DNA from: Planctomyces sp.
GTDB lineage: Bacteria > Planctomycetota > Planctomycetia > Planctomycetales > Planctomycetaceae
Direction: 5' to 3'
Assembly (NCBI GenBank): GCA_005778225.1
Contig: SXPC01000225.1
Span: 1 to 60,953, forward strand
DNA length: 60,953 nucleotides
Below are positions 46,867-55,436 of this stretch, one piece after another (position 1 is the stretch's first letter; each line of letters starts with the position of its first letter). Below the pieces are notes generated by a model, which searched no databases, was not told the DNA's origin, and was given only the letters and a program-made list of their open reading frames with translations. Position numbers and translations under genes: made by a program.

Positions 46867-47055
46867 TCAGGAGGAGAAACCAGAATCCATCCAAGACTTG
46901 AAAAGATCGATATCAACGTGCGGTCGGCATCAGGCCGGCATCGAGTTGCTGAAAAATGGTCGCGGCGAGGGACTTGACATCGTCGAAATCCGAAAGATCG
47001 AAGCCGCGAATCGCCTTCAAGCGATGTCCGACGAGGTAAATAACGGCCTGATGTG
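46867..47055 (-). pseudogene. Decayed small gene of a tyrosinase-associated type
   Basis: Reading the minus strand through shifting frames gives IRPLFTSSDI, then LKAIRGFDLSDFDDVKSLAA and TIFQQLDAGLMPTA, then VDIDLFKSWMDSGFSS followed by TGA. The order IRPLF..DI..M...FDL..YDDV......I...L..G.MP......F..WM..GF matches a short family often found near bacterial tyrosinases. At least two frameshifts are needed, so it is a remnant. Plus-strand ORFs over it are shadows. Confidence 0.55.
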
Positions 47056-47167
47056 AGCTGAAGACACCTTACGTCGTACGTAAGTGCCTTTTTAGTGGAG
47101 GATAACGGAGTCCACTTGGGGGGATGCAAGTGTTGATAAATAAGGAGTTATGTCGAACGATCGGTTC

Positions 47168-47202
47168 CTTATCCGAACACTTATCCGAACATTTCGGATA
47201 AG
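47168..47202. promoter_or_regulatory. Tandem plus inverted CTTATCCGAA repeats
   Basis: CTTATCCGAA occurs at 47168-47177 and 47180-47189, and its exact complement TTCGGATAAG lies at 47193-47202. The last two form a perfect 10-bp palindrome with a 3-nt centre. The block lies about 95 nt upstream of ATG 47297. It could be an operator for that gene or a recombinase/partition site. Confidence 0.6.
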
Positions 47203-47296
47203 GGAAAAGGGCTTCATTTGCTTCGGCATTCTCTCAATTTATGACTTCATGGGTTATTGGCTAAAATGCGATGCAGCGATAGAGGAGCTGCACCAA

Positions 47297-47746
47297 ATGG
47301 CAAGACGTACGAGAAAGCAACTGAAAGGTGATTCCAAGAGGGTTTATCTTCGACTCGTTTCCGAATTCCCCTTGGAGTCAATCGGATCAGAAAACGAACG
47401 AAGAGCTGCTCAGAAAATCATTGATAGACTGCTTGAAATGAGCAGCCTTAGCGAAGCAGAGGAAATTTATCTGAATGCTTTGATTGATCTTGTGTCAGCT
47501 TTCGAACTGAAGCAACAGTCAACTAAGCATGTCCTTGAAGATAGTTTTCCAGCAATAGCATCATGGATTCATCATGGTTGGATCGAAATCGGCGATCAGG
47601 AGATGACCGGGTTTTCGGCGATGGCGTTTGATTGTGGCGGAATGGTCTATGAAGCTGCCGAATGCGAGACGCTGGGGCAATGCATTCGAGCGTTAGAAAA
47701 CGGGCTCCGAGACTACATGAAGGAGCGATGGAATGAAGAGTTTTAA
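47297..47746 (+). CDS. HigA-like N-terminal region fused to an unrelated C-terminal domain
   Basis: About 149 residues from ATG 47297, which has GAGGAG 9 nt upstream; the ORF opens at 47150 but that part covers the repeat block. Residues 1-65 (YLRLVSEFPLESIGSENERR, then AQKIIDRLLEMSSLSEAEEI and YLNALIDLVSAFE) match the N-terminal module of planctomycete HigA-type antitoxins. The expected DNA-binding HTH does not follow. Instead ASWIHHGWIEIGDQEMTGFS and ALENGLRDYM match a separate small domain seen in conserved hypothetical proteins. No toxin gene is recognisable next to it. Confidence 0.68.
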   Translation: MARRTRKQLKGDSKRVYLRLVSEFPLESIGSENERRAAQKIIDRLLEMSSLSEAEEIYLNALIDLVSAFELKQQSTKHVLEDSFPAIASWIHHGWIEIGDQEMTGFSAMAFDCGGMVYEAAECETLGQCIRALENGLRDYMKERWNEEF

Positions 47747-47935
47747 CGCGGCAATTCAAATTCGCGGTCGCCATCGTAGCTATTTACATCCCTCATCTCT
47801 CCCCGGAATGGGTCTGCTCATCGCAAACTACGAGCCATTTCGCTGCACTTCTTACGTCAGAAATGATGTACTCCCGTGATTTCAAAGAACGATCGTTTCT
47901 CAAAAGCTATTCGAACATTGCCATAGATGGGGATC

Positions 47936-48613
47936 TTACTCATCAATTTGAATTACAACTCCCGAAAGCTCCTCGCTCGCATACTTGCCGTTTTGATCAT
48001 GCATGGGAAATAAGAAACCAAACCAGTATTCTCCCTTTAGGCTCATATCAATCATTTTTCCGAGTTCAACAGTGACCTCCCATTCCTCATTTGGGAGAAG
48101 TTGTCTTTCTTGCTTCTGCCCTTCGCTCCATACCTTTCTTCCTAACGGTAGAAATAGGTTCAACCACCGTTCATCTGACTTTCTTTCTGAGAACCCGTCC
48201 TTCCACTCCATGATTTGATCATCGCTCTTTGGTGTTTTGACGTAATAGAGCGGTAAAAAGTGTCCATCGAGCTGCTTACATTCGATTGTCAATGTTTTGT
48301 CACTACGATTTTTTATGAGTAACACAACCGAAACATTCTCATCCGGTGAGAATTTTTTAATGGCAGACTCCCCCGTGACATTAACCTCTGCCCAGACATT
48401 TACGTCTGGCTTAGCTGAATTAGTTACGAGTGGCTCGGAATTCGAAGGAAGAATCTGTGAAGACTGCTTTGTGACTTCGGGTGGCTTTGTCTTTTTCTGA
48501 CATCCAACGCCAAGTGAGAAAATGATTACGCAGCACAAACCCCAATGCCGCCACAAATTTCGAGAGCAATTTTGCTTATCAAGTTGTAATGCAAGTGGAA
48601 TAATTTGATCCAT
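47936..48613 (-). CDS. Putative lipoprotein, last gene of a three-gene surface operon
   Basis: About 225 residues from ATG 48613, with AAGGA about 11 nt upstream. The leader ends in the lipobox LGVGC, followed by a Ser/Thr/Pro linker and a beta-rich domain (DVNVWAEVNV, VSVVLLIKNRSDKTLTIECK, WEVTVELGKMIDMSLKGEYW) that looks like an immunoglobulin-type sandwich. No family is recognised. The start overlaps the stop of the upstream gene (ATG at 48613-48611, TGA at 48615-48613), so the two are translationally coupled. Confidence 0.72.
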   Translation of the reverse strand: MDQIIPLALQLDKQNCSRNLWRHWGLCCVIIFSLGVGCQKKTKPPEVTKQSSQILPSNSEPLVTNSAKPDVNVWAEVNVTGESAIKKFSPDENVSVVLLIKNRSDKTLTIECKQLDGHFLPLYYVKTPKSDDQIMEWKDGFSERKSDERWLNLFLPLGRKVWSEGQKQERQLLPNEEWEVTVELGKMIDMSLKGEYWFGFLFPMHDQNGKYASEELSGVVIQIDE

Positions 48614-50412
48614 CACGGGCACCATCCTTCATTATGCAGTCCAGGTATCCAGCCACTATTGTTCCAAAATGGCGAGTCAAAGTTTTCAAATTGCGTTTGA
48701 TGGTGATGAGTCCATTGGAGAGGATTTGTAACACTTGTCTGCTGCGGGCCTCCAGTTGATGGAATGCCACTGAGCTGCCAAGTGTCTCTAAAAGAGTTGC
48801 AATTGAGGTCGAAACGAATAGCCTCTGCTTTCCAGCTCCAAGTCATTTTTCTCATCGCAATCCAAATACTACCATCGCCATCCGGTCGCCACATCACATA
48901 TGTTTCAAATGAGTCGTCAACAGACGCTTTTGCTCCTATCTGCTGCAATAAGCAGTTCGGAGAATCACTCCCTGACACAATACCTGTTTGATTGGCCAAT
49001 ACGGCGGAGTTCAAGTTACTATACATTGGTGTCAGGCTTCCAGATACTCGATCTAAAAACATCCCGGTAGCACTAAATGTTGTCGTTCTTTTTTGATCGC
49101 CATCGGCAGTCGTATTAGGATTGTTCTCGCTGATATTTATTCGAGTAGATTTGATTAGTTGTACAACGCCGAGACGACCAGAAAAATCTTGTGGAGCGGT
49201 CAATTGAGCGTCCCACTTAATACCTTTGGTGTTGGGAGTAACATTTATATTTGAGTACGAGAACTCAGATTGGGTCAACGAAATATTTGCATGAGAAAGC
49301 TGCGAAACATTTAGGAAAGTTACACCTGATGGAGCAACAACCTCAATTGTCCTTTCTGCATTCTTCGTATTAGGTCCGACTCTGATGGTGAGGTTTATTG
49401 TTGAACTCGATGGCGTAATCCAGCAGAAGGAAACGGTTTTTTTATCTAGGTCGTTAAGCTCCAATTCCGTTGTTGTAACGCTCTGAGGAATACCACTGAA
49501 GTCGGCGGTATTCAATGTATTCGTTTTGCAAGTGGAGCCACCAATATTCCAGGAATACGATTGCACAAAATTATCGTTTGGATTGACCGTTGCGGTGAAC
49601 ACATTATTTAGCCCAATTACGGATTTGTTATCCGGCCTGCCCCCCGCGATCGACACTTCGAACGCGGTAAAGCTGACAGACGCAACTTGTGAACACTTCC
49701 ATGATGCCTGAACTGTATAGTCTCCAAACAAATCAGGCACGGTTGTCGCAGATAGGCCCTGACCACTGATTGTAGCCGAAGAATCATCTGGCTTTTCAGA
49801 AAGCGACCACGTCAATCCCGATGCAGGAGGCGATACTCCCTCCGGTACGAACGATGCTTCTGCTGTGACGGTATCGTCGACCCAGATCGGATCTTCGGGG
49901 CTGACGATCTGCACACTCGAAAGTGCAATAACCAGAATTGAAACCGAACCAGATTGCGATTTAGAACAGCTCGGACAATCATCGCGACATCCGTCGCAGT
50001 CATCACTCCCACTCCATGCTGCTGATACGTGATAGGAGATTGTCCACACTCCAATACCATTTGGTGAGAACGTAAAAGAAAAGGTAGACTGACTGCTACC
50101 GCATTGAGATAGAACAGTACTGCAATCGACACCTTCAGCACCAATTGGACCAGGGCCATCAGGATCTCTAGTGACGCTTGCACTCCAGTTCCATGTCGGT
50201 CCGGTAAGTTTACATTCCGAGTGCGTCTGTGGCTCGTCGTGACTTGCGGACAGACTAATATCAGTTGATTCGCAGGTCGCAATAAATTCGGGTATTTCTC
50301 CTCCGGCATCGTTCAAAGTAATGTTGCAGGACGGCTCTTCAATGATTGCAGCAAGACCGAACTGCTCAATCGAAATAAAGCCAAGGATTACAAGTAGTCG
50401 AAGGCATCTCAT
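48613..50412 (-). CDS. Secreted protein with Ig/PKD-like repeats
   Basis: A 599-residue protein with a signal peptide (MRCLRLLVILGFISIEQFGL). The body has Cys-containing beta-sandwich segments: WNWSASVTRDPDGPGPIGAE, IGVWTISYHVSAAWSGSDDC, then a CDGCRDDCPSC cluster, and later IQIVSPEDPIW-like and VEVVAPSGVTF-like strand starts that mark repeated Ig/PKD-like domains. It ends NNSGWIPGLHNEGWCP. No enzyme motif is seen. Its start overlaps the beta-propeller stop by 4 nt (ATGA), so they are made together. It is probably a cell-surface binding or structural protein. Confidence 0.72.
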   Translation of the reverse strand: MRCLRLLVILGFISIEQFGLAAIIEEPSCNITLNDAGGEIPEFIATCESTDISLSASHDEPQTHSECKLTGPTWNWSASVTRDPDGPGPIGAEGVDCSTVLSQCGSSQSTFSFTFSPNGIGVWTISYHVSAAWSGSDDCDGCRDDCPSCSKSQSGSVSILVIALSSVQIVSPEDPIWVDDTVTAEASFVPEGVSPPASGLTWSLSEKPDDSSATISGQGLSATTVPDLFGDYTVQASWKCSQVASVSFTAFEVSIAGGRPDNKSVIGLNNVFTATVNPNDNFVQSYSWNIGGSTCKTNTLNTADFSGIPQSVTTTELELNDLDKKTVSFCWITPSSSTINLTIRVGPNTKNAERTIEVVAPSGVTFLNVSQLSHANISLTQSEFSYSNINVTPNTKGIKWDAQLTAPQDFSGRLGVVQLIKSTRINISENNPNTTADGDQKRTTTFSATGMFLDRVSGSLTPMYSNLNSAVLANQTGIVSGSDSPNCLLQQIGAKASVDDSFETYVMWRPDGDGSIWIAMRKMTWSWKAEAIRFDLNCNSFRDTWQLSGIPSTGGPQQTSVTNPLQWTHHHQTQFENFDSPFWNNSGWIPGLHNEGWCP

Positions 50413-52940
50413 TCGTTTGCTCCATCCAATTTCTTCTTGAAGTACTTTTCATGAAGATATTCTGGGGTTTGGCGACTCAGCTTCTCAGTTTTCTTTTTGA
50501 CGGCTGCGAATCCAGCAGCCATCTTTTCATCAAAGTCTTTACGATCTTTTGAAGACCAGGCTTTTAGTTCCCAACGCCAGGCATCAATTAATGACGGAGG
50601 TGCACTTTCGGCGATGGCTGTCCTTAAAGCCAAAAGACGTGCCGGACGCGACGCTTCCAACGCGTTTTGTTCAGTATTGGGAGTGGTGGAATTCCAAAGA
50701 TCGTGTGCGTTTCTCAGCGTCTCTGACCAAGTAGAATCGACTTGAGTCCTGGGAGCGGCATATGATACACCTCCCATCCACGGTAAGCTCCAGTCTTCAT
50801 ACTTCCATTCACCTGCAAGAGGGCGACAGAAGATGCCAGAGAGGATGGTGTTAAAGCTGTCATTACATGCAACTTTGATCCAATACTTGCTTGGTCCGGT
50901 AACTACAAATGTGTGATAGACTCCTCCCCGAAATTCACGAACACGGGCACGTGCGATTGGGTCGGAATTGTACGCACGTCGCTCATTTTCAGCGTAAGGC
51001 TTCAGTTCGATCAGGTAGTCACGCAGTCTGTTCCGCCCAGTGATCCCATCTTTATTGAAGAAGTAAAGAGCGACTTCATGAACGCCTTCATGTACGTCGA
51101 CTTCTACCCAAATATCTGGCCCTTCGTGAGTCAATGGGTAAGCTTCAGCATGGTCATCCCATTCAGCTTGTCGCCGATAACCGATGATTGGATTGTAAAG
51201 AACTCGGCGGTCGTCCCACCGAACTTTGTGGCACCAGTGCCGCAATGCCTCTCCCTTTTCACCATTGGAGCCAGTAAATCCCCTGATCGAATAATGTGTC
51301 CCGTAACCGACGACATGATCCATAGGGGCATCCATGGCACACAACATCGCGTTGCCACGACCGTAGCGACCGACCCAGTCTCCTTTAGTACTCCAATCCT
51401 CTCCAATATAGGCTCCAAACCCGACTTTGAAGGGAATCTTGCTTTCTTCGATAATGCGACGTAATTGCTTGAGTTGCTCACTTGAAGGTGGAGCAGCCTC
51501 TGTTGGCATCGTTGATGTGGCGAGATGATTCTGAGCAATATCAGTCTTAGCAATTACTGATGCCGCACCGGGCAAACCGATGTCGGTCTTTTGAAGTCCT
51601 GGAGTTCCATTTCCATAGCCTCCTACCCAAGTCGTGCCGTCGCTAACGGGCAAAATATCGGTGATTACACAGTCCCCCTGAGTCTTAATACCTAATTCAT
51701 CTGGCTTCAGAGTAAGATTTAGTTTACTTGCCTCATGGCCGATGAAGAGGCCTTCGATTCGGAATGCCATCCAAATCCGACCTTCGTCATCCTCGGCTAG
51801 TGCGGTGATGTAATCTTCAGGCAGGAGCATTTCTCGAAGAATATTTGTTGGTTCACGCCAATTCGAAGACGGTCCATCAAAACTTTCTTTTACCTTGCCG
51901 ATGGCATCACGCCCTCTCACGAATTCCCAAGTTACGCCGCTATCTTTACTGCGAGCCAGTCCACGTACCGTTGCGACAAATACGGTACCGTCTTTAGCAA
52001 CGAGAACGTCATTGATCTGATCACAGGGAATTCCTCGACCTGTCATTTTCTCGCTGAAGTTGCTTGATGTCGGTGCCTTAACACTTTGCCAAATGCCGTA
52101 GTCGTCATTCCGTTTTCCGATTCCCAATCCCTGGGTTTTTGAACCAGCGTAAAGCGTGCCATCGTCCGCAAATGCAAGAGCTTCAATTTCGTCGACGTGA
52201 AGTGCGGTTGTCTCAAGAGAATCTCGAACCGGAAACCACCCACCCCTTGTTAAATAGCTCCATGAACGGCTTTGGTCAGAATAGCGAGACAGGCCCAAAT
52301 TAGTCGCAATCCATATGTCACCACCGATCGGATCGCAAGCAATGTCGAAAACTCGTTCCCCTAATGGACCACTGGTCGATGGATAATTCTTCCAAGTGAG
52401 ACCGTTGAATACGGAAACTCCTGAAAACTGGTGTCCCACCCAAATCCTACCGTGTTGGTCAGAGCAAAGTGCATAGATGCTATCGTCACCAAGACCATCC
52501 TTTGTCGTAAACTGTCGCCAGCGATCTAAATCTGCTGATTCAGCACAAAATACGCCTTGGTCTTCTGTCCCGCACCACACTCTGTTCTGAGCATCCCGGT
52601 GTAGCGAAACAACATGATTTCCGATTTCGGATCGAGTAACATAGAGGTGCGAGGGAGTGACTTTTGGAGATTCATCTAGTTCGACGCTGTTAGTGAGGAT
52701 TGGCGAATCAGGTGAAGATTCAACCGTATTACGATTGCTCAGCTCTGCTTTCGCAAATGATTCTGGGATAGCAGTTGGCAACGATACCGGCGGTGAAACA
52801 GCCGATTGCATTGTTTGATTTTCTAAAGGCTGCTCTGCACGCTGGCTTACCAGTAACGCAATGACCCCAATTACTATTGCTGCCAAGAACAAGGCAACGA
52901 TCTGGGAGTTGTTCCGCTTTTTGTTTCGCTTCTTTGCCAC
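50409..52940 (-). CDS. Membrane-anchored beta-propeller protein
   Basis: An 843-residue protein. A basic N-terminus and one membrane helix (about 14-33, IVALFLAAIVIGVIALLVS) anchor it. Residues 85-450 hold propeller blades of the two-component-regulator/sialidase type (SLHRDAQNRVWCGTEDQGVF, LCSDQHGRIWVGHQFSGVSV, IACDPIGGDIWIATNLGLSR, LAEDDEGRIWMAFRIEGLF). The C-terminal 380 residues form a second domain rich in Trp and Asp, with a jelly-roll-like part (DIWVEVDVHEGVHEVALYFF and YWIKVACNDSFNTILSGIF). It likely sits outside the cytoplasm. It is the first gene of the operon with the Ig-like protein and lipoprotein. Confidence 0.78.
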   Translation of the reverse strand: MAKKRNKKRNNSQIVALFLAAIVIGVIALLVSQRAEQPLENQTMQSAVSPPVSLPTAIPESFAKAELSNRNTVESSPDSPILTNSVELDESPKVTPSHLYVTRSEIGNHVVSLHRDAQNRVWCGTEDQGVFCAESADLDRWRQFTTKDGLGDDSIYALCSDQHGRIWVGHQFSGVSVFNGLTWKNYPSTSGPLGERVFDIACDPIGGDIWIATNLGLSRYSDQSRSWSYLTRGGWFPVRDSLETTALHVDEIEALAFADDGTLYAGSKTQGLGIGKRNDDYGIWQSVKAPTSSNFSEKMTGRGIPCDQINDVLVAKDGTVFVATVRGLARSKDSGVTWEFVRGRDAIGKVKESFDGPSSNWREPTNILREMLLPEDYITALAEDDEGRIWMAFRIEGLFIGHEASKLNLTLKPDELGIKTQGDCVITDILPVSDGTTWVGGYGNGTPGLQKTDIGLPGAASVIAKTDIAQNHLATSTMPTEAAPPSSEQLKQLRRIIEESKIPFKVGFGAYIGEDWSTKGDWVGRYGRGNAMLCAMDAPMDHVVGYGTHYSIRGFTGSNGEKGEALRHWCHKVRWDDRRVLYNPIIGYRRQAEWDDHAEAYPLTHEGPDIWVEVDVHEGVHEVALYFFNKDGITGRNRLRDYLIELKPYAENERRAYNSDPIARARVREFRGGVYHTFVVTGPSKYWIKVACNDSFNTILSGIFCRPLAGEWKYEDWSLPWMGGVSYAAPRTQVDSTWSETLRNAHDLWNSTTPNTEQNALEASRPARLLALRTAIAESAPPSLIDAWRWELKAWSSKDRKDFDEKMAAGFAAVKKKTEKLSRQTPEYLHEKYFKKKLDGANE

Positions 52941-53078
52941 GATCCGTCCGGAATTTTAGAGGCGTTGAGTGATTACTGTCACCACATCAAAGCTAATGGC
53001 ATTATGCAAATCAATACACGAGTGGCCATGGGTGCAATATTAACAAACTCTTAATTATATCCACATGATCATATAAAA

Positions 53079-54629
53079 TTATTTGATCACTATGCTTTGG
53101 GCTTTGCCTTTGTAATATCCTGTCAAGTTCTGCTCGCCCGCACATCCGATGACAAATTTTGCCTTCCCCGCCGCCTCTCCGCCTGGGCCAGTCGCAATCA
53201 ACTCGCCATTCAAGAACAGATTTGTCTCTGTTGCAGTGAAAACGCCCTTAACGTGAGACCACTCACTTGGTGGGACTGCACGATCCGAATTCAGCATACC
53301 GGTGGCATGTTCTGCGGAAAGAACCGATCCGCAGATCGCTATTCCATAGCCGTACTTGCCGGGTATGTCCGATCCGACGATAAACTGACATTTATCGGAT
53401 TCGTAATGATCTGGTTTCACCCAAGCTTCGATGGTTACCGGTAGTTTTCGTTGGAAATTTGTAACTATTCGGGTTCTACCGTCAAAGTGAAGCACATCAC
53501 TCTCGCGTTGTCGAATCGCGAGTCCAATCAGGCCGGTACCGACAAGAACGACAATTGCCCCGACGAGCCACTTCCAGTGACTACTTGTCTTCGATAAGTT
53601 CAGCCACTGTTGGAGATCGGAAGCCAATTCCTGGGCTGACTGGTAACGATCGTCAGGATGTTTGGACAAGCAACGCGAACAGATCAATTCCAATTCGACT
53701 GGCAATGACGCATCTGCTTCTCGCAGCTTTTTTGGTTGCCGAAATAAGATCTGCTCTCGAAGTAGAGTTGATTTGCTTGCTTCAAAAGGCGGTTTGCCAG
53801 TCAGCAACTCGAAGAGGACTACGCCGAGTGCGTGTATATCGCACCTGCCATCCAGGATTTGCGTCTCGCCAGCGATTTGTTCTGGAGCCATGTAACTGAG
53901 CGTTCCACTGGAAACTGCTTTCCCTTGTTCGATCTCAGACAGTGTTGTAGCAACTCCAAAGTCTGCGATTAAAGGTTTGCCAGCAGCGTCGAGGAGAATG
54001 TTCTCCGGTTTGATATCGCGGTGGACACATCCCTTCTGATGTGCGAAATGCAGAGCCTCAGCGATGTCTGCGATCATCCTAACTGAGTCTCGAAGTGGCA
54101 AGCGGCGATCACGGATTAGATCAGCAAGGCTCTTGCCTTCAATCAATTCGAACACCAGAAAGAAGTCTCCATGATGCTCCCCAACATCATGAACTTGGAC
54201 AATCGAATTGTGACGCAGACGAGCCACTCGTCGTGCTTCGTCCAGAAGAAGATCAGTCGTCGTTCTGGCATGCCCAATCTTGATTGCGACGTTTCGTTGG
54301 AGCTTCAAATCATATGCTTTGTAAACTTGGCCGTAGCCTCCTTGGCCAAGCAGTGCGTCAAGGCGGTAGCGTTCAGCCAGTACATCACCGGAACGATCCT
54401 TTGTTTCTGCCTTTCGATTATCCGTCAATGGACGAGCAGGGTTCTTCTTGAGCCACTCTGTTTGGCGGAGTGCTTCGATTCGTACCTTAACTACGTTCGT
54501 CAGTTGAGGACAGTCAGTGCAGAGAGCATCCGCTGAGAGTTCTTCACCATCTTCTAAAGCGTCCTCCCATTTTACTAATAGATCGGCGACTAGATCCTCC
54601 TCGTCTTTAGTCAAGCTCACCTCCATCAA
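53079..54629 (-). CDS. Membrane Ser/Thr kinase with LamG-like sensor domain
   Basis: A 516-residue protein. An N-terminal helical module with CTDCPQL (about 37-43) precedes the kinase: GQGGYGQVY (95-103), Lys117, HRDIKPEN (203-210, Asp205), DFG (223-225), YMAPEQ. A membrane helix lies near 350-370 ([19 protein letters not shown]). The extracytoplasmic tail is a concanavalin/LamG-like domain ([20 protein letters not shown], then [20 protein letters not shown]). The start is uncertain: TTG 54629, ATG 54626, or TTG 54614, which has GGAGG 5 nt upstream. It overlaps the end of the sigma gene, so the two are coupled. Confidence 0.9.
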   Translation of the reverse strand: MMEVSLTKDEEDLVADLLVKWEDALEDGEELSADALCTDCPQLTNVVKVRIEALRQTEWLKKNPARPLTDNRKAETKDRSGDVLAERYRLDALLGQGGYGQVYKAYDLKLQRNVAIKIGHARTTTDLLLDEARRVARLRHNSIVQVHDVGEHHGDFFLVFELIEGKSLADLIRDRRLPLRDSVRMIADIAEALHFAHQKGCVHRDIKPENILLDAAGKPLIADFGVATTLSEIEQGKAVSSGTLSYMAPEQIAGETQILDGRCDIHALGVVLFELLTGKPPFEASKSTLLREQILFRQPKKLREADASLPVELELICSRCLSKHPDDRYQSAQELASDLQQWLNLSKTSSHWKWLVGAIVVLVGTGLIGLAIRQRESDVLHFDGRTRIVTNFQRKLPVTIEAWVKPDHYESDKCQFIVGSDIPGKYGYGIAICGSVLSAEHATGMLNSDRAVPPSEWSHVKGVFTATETNLFLNGELIATGPGGEAAGKAKFVIGCAGEQNLTGYYKGKAQSIVIK

Positions 54630-55185
54630 TTTGATCCTGAAGAGACATCCGGGCGGATTGCCAGAGTCGCTTAACCGTGGAAAGTGAAATCCCTAGAACT
54701 CTTGCAGCATCAGTTTTCGACAGGCCGTCGTACCAGATCAGGGAGAAAAGCTCTCGTTCAGCGTCCGGAAGGTCTTCCACGCATTCGTGGAATCTGGACC
54801 ATGTCTCTAAAGTAGCTGGCTCGCTCATTTCGGCTTGTCGGATTTGATCGTCAAGTTGCCTTTCTTGAGTAGCTAAGCCTTCTGGTCCAAAGAACCGCCT
54901 AGCCAAGTCGATCAGTTCTCGACGAATCTGGATTGCTGCTAACCCGTAAAACTTTCTTGGGGTTTCAGGTGACACTGTCGCTAACGCTCGATGCAGTCGT
55001 AGGAGGCTTTCTTGGAGCAAATCGTCAGTGTCGGACCACCTGCCGACTCCTGGATATTTTTTGAGCATCCGACGAGCCATAATTCTGAGCCGCTCACAGC
55101 AATGCGAAATGATCGTCCGCCGAGTTTCGACGCGACCGCCGCTCAACTGGTCTAACTTTTCTTGTAAGTCCGTGGTGTGTCCCAA
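54607..55185 (-). CDS. ECF RNA polymerase sigma factor coupled to the LamG kinase
   Basis: About 192 residues from TTG 55185, which has GCGGAG 5 nt upstream; the ORF opens at 55332 but the first 49 codons look non-coding. Region 2: [20 protein letters not shown] and [20 protein letters not shown]. Region 4: [20 protein letters not shown], then the helix-turn-helix [20 protein letters not shown]. The length matches other planctomycete ECF factors. The downstream kinase starts before this stop, so the kinase is the likely regulator of this factor. Confidence 0.88.
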   Translation of the reverse strand: MGHTTDLQEKLDQLSGGRVETRRTIISHCCERLRIMARRMLKKYPGVGRWSDTDDLLQESLLRLHRALATVSPETPRKFYGLAAIQIRRELIDLARRFFGPEGLATQERQLDDQIRQAEMSEPATLETWSRFHECVEDLPDAERELFSLIWYDGLSKTDAARVLGISLSTVKRLWQSARMSLQDQIDGGELD

Positions 55186-55436
55186 TGTCTTCTCCGCAAG
55201 GCAAACCTGCGATTCAGAAACAAGGTCCACCCAACAGACTGAGCGAGAGCCGCAGCGAAAGTGGCTCAGAGAAATGATGCGATTTCTTGTCGATGTGACA
55301 AAATGTGAAGTGTATGTGAACATCTGAGCCATTTTTCGGACGGCTCTCGCTTAGCCAATAGAGCGACATTCACAAACAGCGTGGACCACTTCTGGTAGAG
55401 CCAGGAAACTCACTTTCGAACGAATAGGATGTGTTA

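Noticed and set aside
46748-47056. 102-codon plus-strand ORF
   Set aside because: It covers the minus-strand remnant at 46867-47055, whose frames give a recognisable family pattern; the plus-strand product looks like nothing known.
47168-47202. CRISPR-like repeat
   Set aside because: Only three short copies with 2-3 nt between them and one inverted; no spacers and no cas genes.
52990-53090. Operator at the TGATCA repeats
   Set aside because: Two TGATCA palindromes in AT-rich sequence after the kinase stop are too short and poorly placed to call a site.
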